A DNA stretch of 64,000 nt from positions 310,001 through 374,000 of the forward strand of contig JAITLR010000007.1 in assembly GCA_031277805.1 (NCBI GenBank), given 5' to 3'. The DNA comes from Comamonas sp. Its GTDB lineage: Bacteria > Pseudomonadota > Gammaproteobacteria > Burkholderiales > Burkholderiaceae_C. Under the pieces are notes generated by a model, which saw nothing but the letters and a program-made list of their open reading frames with translations, ran no database searches and had not been told where the DNA came from. Shown piece after piece: positions 62,475-64,000 of this stretch. Within the stretch, counting starts at the first letter, position 1. Every line of letters starts with the position of its first letter. Made by a program: the position numbers and the translations under genes.

Positions 62475-63182
62475 TTAAAGCTTGCCGCGAATTTCTCCCG
62501 CTTCGATGGTATAGCGCTCGATACCCACGGGCAGGCTGCTGTCCACTTTCTTGCGCACGTTCACGGGCTTGCCATTCTTGGTCTGGGTGGTGCCGGAACT
62601 GGTGTTGACACGGCCCGCATTCACATCGGCGTCAGCCTGTTCCACCAGAATGGTGGAGGAGCCGCGATTGTCGGCCAGCTCATTGGCCAGATCCTTCAAG
62701 GAGTCCATGGCTCGGGTGTACTCGCCACGGCCCTTGGCTGCCAGCGGCATATCCACGCTCAACGAGGAGAAGGCCTGCAGCTGGCTGGTTGTACCGCTTT
62801 GTCCATCGGTGATGGGCACGGGGCGGGTACGCAAAGGCCCTGCCACGGCGCGCTGACGAACGGGCAGCTTCTGCATGGCTTGAACAGCTTGCTTTTGCAG
62901 GTCGGCGGCCTGGGCGGTTTCCTGATCCAGTGCGGCTTGCAGGCGGGCAAAACGTTCATTCTGGCCTCCTGCAGTTGATCCGGCTGGCACTCTGGCTCCT
63001 CCCGTGGTGATGGGGCCGCCACAGCGCGGATCGGGCGAGCTGGTCACGCGCGAGAGCATGCAGCTGAACGAGGTGGAGGCTTCTTCCATCGTGGCACAGC
63101 CGCTGACCAGGACGGCTGCACAGCTCACCACGGTCAGCTGTGCCCAGCGGGCGATTCTGTCGTTTTTCATGGCTTTTCTCAT
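62475..63182 (-). CDS. Putative lipoprotein of unknown function
   Basis: 235 residues. The lipobox VLVSGCAT near residues 24-31 gives a lipidated Cys; starting at the ATG 63170 (MKNDRIARWAQL) instead would shorten the leader by 4 residues. Mature region: two early cysteines (FSCMLSRV, DPRCGGPITTGG), a coiled-coil-like stretch (ERFARLQAALDQETAQAADL), and a C-terminal region with GRGEYTRAMDSLKDLANELAD. No family recognised. It sits between the zinc-ribbon membrane protein and the Pro-rich protein, 5 bp after the latter's stop, so the three are probably one operon. Confidence 0.8.
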   Translation of the reverse strand: MRKAMKNDRIARWAQLTVVSCAAVLVSGCATMEEASTSFSCMLSRVTSSPDPRCGGPITTGGARVPAGSTAGGQNERFARLQAALDQETAQAADLQKQAVQAMQKLPVRQRAVAGPLRTRPVPITDGQSGTTSQLQAFSSLSVDMPLAAKGRGEYTRAMDSLKDLANELADNRGSSTILVEQADADVNAGRVNTSSGTTQTKNGKPVNVRKKVDSSLPVGIERYTIEAGEIRGKL

Positions 63183-63187
63183 TCGGA

Positions 63188-64000
63188 TCAGTCCAGCAGG
63201 TCGTCCAGCGTGGGAGAGCCGTTTCGCACGGCAGGGCGCGATTGGGGCTTGGCAGGTCTTGCAGGAGCTGGGGGAGGTGCAACTGCCGTGTCAGGCGCGG
63301 GGCTGGCAGGGCTGACGGTCACTTCAGGAATAGCCGGGGTAGGCGTTGGCGAGCTGATCGTGGCCTGCGTTGCAGGGGGCGCAGCGACATCCACATTGTC
63401 CGCGGGTGGGTTGATGGTGACCACGGATGGATCGTTGGCAGGGGCTGGTGCATTTCCTGCGCCCTGCGGGCCGACGAGGGCGTCGGCCTTGGCCTTGTCC
63501 TCTGCGGAAATGGCATTTCTGTCGGCTGGTGTGGCGGCAGAAGACGGTGTCTGGCTTGTGCTGCCTCCCATGCCGGGGAAGGCCCCCATGTTCCTGGCCA
63601 GCAGCACGCCCGCGCCAATGGCGATCAGCACCAGCACCAGTACCAGCCATTTGATCCAGGACTGGTTGTGTCTGGACGGCTCCTGCGGCATCGCTGGTGC
63701 GTTGTGAGACGTGGCACGAAGATCGCTGAGGAATGGCGGCGGAGGTGGCGGATAGCTGGCATGGTCGGTGGGCCAGGCCGGGGTAGGGCGCAGCGATTCC
63801 GTTGTCATGGGCTCTATGCGTGGCGGCTCGGCGCTGCTTGTGCTGGCCAATGATGTCGGGGCTTCTGACTTCGGTCGAGATGTCGCTGTCCCCAACCCAC
63901 CAGCGGCCAGTGCCGAATCTGCCTGCGTGGATTCCGAGAGCGCGGCCGGTGTGCCTGGAGGCATATCCAAGGCAGGCACTTCAACAGGGACGATGGATGG
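63188..64000 (-). CDS. Pro-rich single-span membrane protein, N-terminus outside window
   Basis: At least 270 residues; the frame is open through the right edge (the leftmost in-frame GTG at 63979 is preceded by more sense codons), so the true start lies beyond the window. The N-terminal part is Pro/Ser/Ala rich with a run of prolines. One span WIKWLVLVLVLIAIGAGVLL lies about two fifths of the way in. The C-terminal half is a Pro/Ala-rich, presumably periplasmic, disordered tail ending in PTLDDLLD. It resembles TonB- or FtsN-like linker architecture only in general shape. First visible gene of the operon with the lipoprotein and the zinc-ribbon protein. Confidence 0.75.
   Translation of the reverse strand, partial: PSIVPVEVPALDMPPGTPAALSESTQADSALAAGGLGTATSRPKSEAPTSLASTSSAEPPRIEPMTTESLRPTPAWPTDHASYPPPPPPFLSDLRATSHNAPAMPQEPSRHNQSWIKWLVLVLVLIAIGAGVLLARNMGAFPGMGGSTSQTPSSAATPADRNAISAEDKAKADALVGPQGAGNAPAPANDPSVVTINPPADNVDVAAPPATQATISSPTPTPAIPEVTVSPASPAPDTAVAPPPAPARPAKPQSRPAVRNGSPTLDDLLD

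Overview
The window is a chromosomal stretch of a GC-rich beta-proteobacterium of the family Comamonadaceae, most likely Comamonas. This is judged from protein recognition and gene order, not from a database search. Supporting signs are a B12-dependent class II ribonucleotide reductase, orphan Bug-family periplasmic binding proteins, an Omp32-like porin, the arrangement lptG-lptF / pepA-holC, and the conserved envelope block exbB-exbD-lpxK-ycaR-kdsB-adk next to xseA and sodB. I see no prophage, insertion-sequence transposase, plasmid function or CRISPR array. Coding density is high and most genes are ordinary chromosomal ones.

Layout. 1-6.1 kb: a ClC chloride channel cut by the window edge, a small unknown protein, nrdJ, a RibD/DHFR-like reductase and argA. 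6.6-11.4 kb: a tightly overlapping export operon of TolC-like outer-membrane factor, HlyD-like adaptor and two ABC-2 permeases, with no ATPase gene. 11.5-14.4 kb: an MFS transporter and an unknown exported protein, separated by a roughly 270-bp structured element with long terminal inverted repeats that looks like a MITE. 14.5-21.2 kb: signalling genes, namely a CHASE-GGDEF-EAL protein and two divergent chemoreceptors. 21.5-24.2 kb: a small redox operon of quinone reductase, serine hydrolase, DsbA-like protein and Rieske ferredoxin. 24.4-31.6 kb: a porin, then a catabolic cluster of two Bug binding proteins, a TauD-type dioxygenase, an AraC regulator and a BKACE-type beta-keto acid cleavage enzyme. 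31.8-36.3 kb: tRNA-Val(GAC), DyP peroxidase, Nudix hydrolase, aminotransferase, cysB and a CbiX-like chelatase. 36.4-41.3 kb: lptG-lptF divergent from pepA-holC. 41.3-46.4 kb: a hydroxyacid dehydrogenase, a Crp-type regulator, lexA with LexA boxes, and an asparaginase. 46.4-55.1 kb: adk, kdsB, a Trm112-like gene, lpxK, an extra exported gene, exbD, exbB, xseA and sodB. 55.3-64 kb: poorly characterised envelope genes, namely a lipoprotein overlapping a 1098-residue WG-repeat protein, a SUKH-type protein, a membrane protein with a long Ala/Glu/Gln/Arg helix and a C-terminal zinc ribbon, a lipoprotein, and a Pro-rich single-span protein cut by the window edge.

The genes most likely to hide something new are the last cluster and the ATPase-less exporter. 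The intergenic DNA is also notable. Copies or half copies of an inverted repeat with core ATAGCTGC..AGCGCTTGA recur, sometimes serving as terminators. A GC-rich hairpin block lies in the lpxK-kdsB operon, and the MITE-like element lies at about 12.75-13.02 kb. Start codons were moved from the longest open frame where a Shine-Dalgarno sequence, signal peptide or overlap with a neighbour argued for it.
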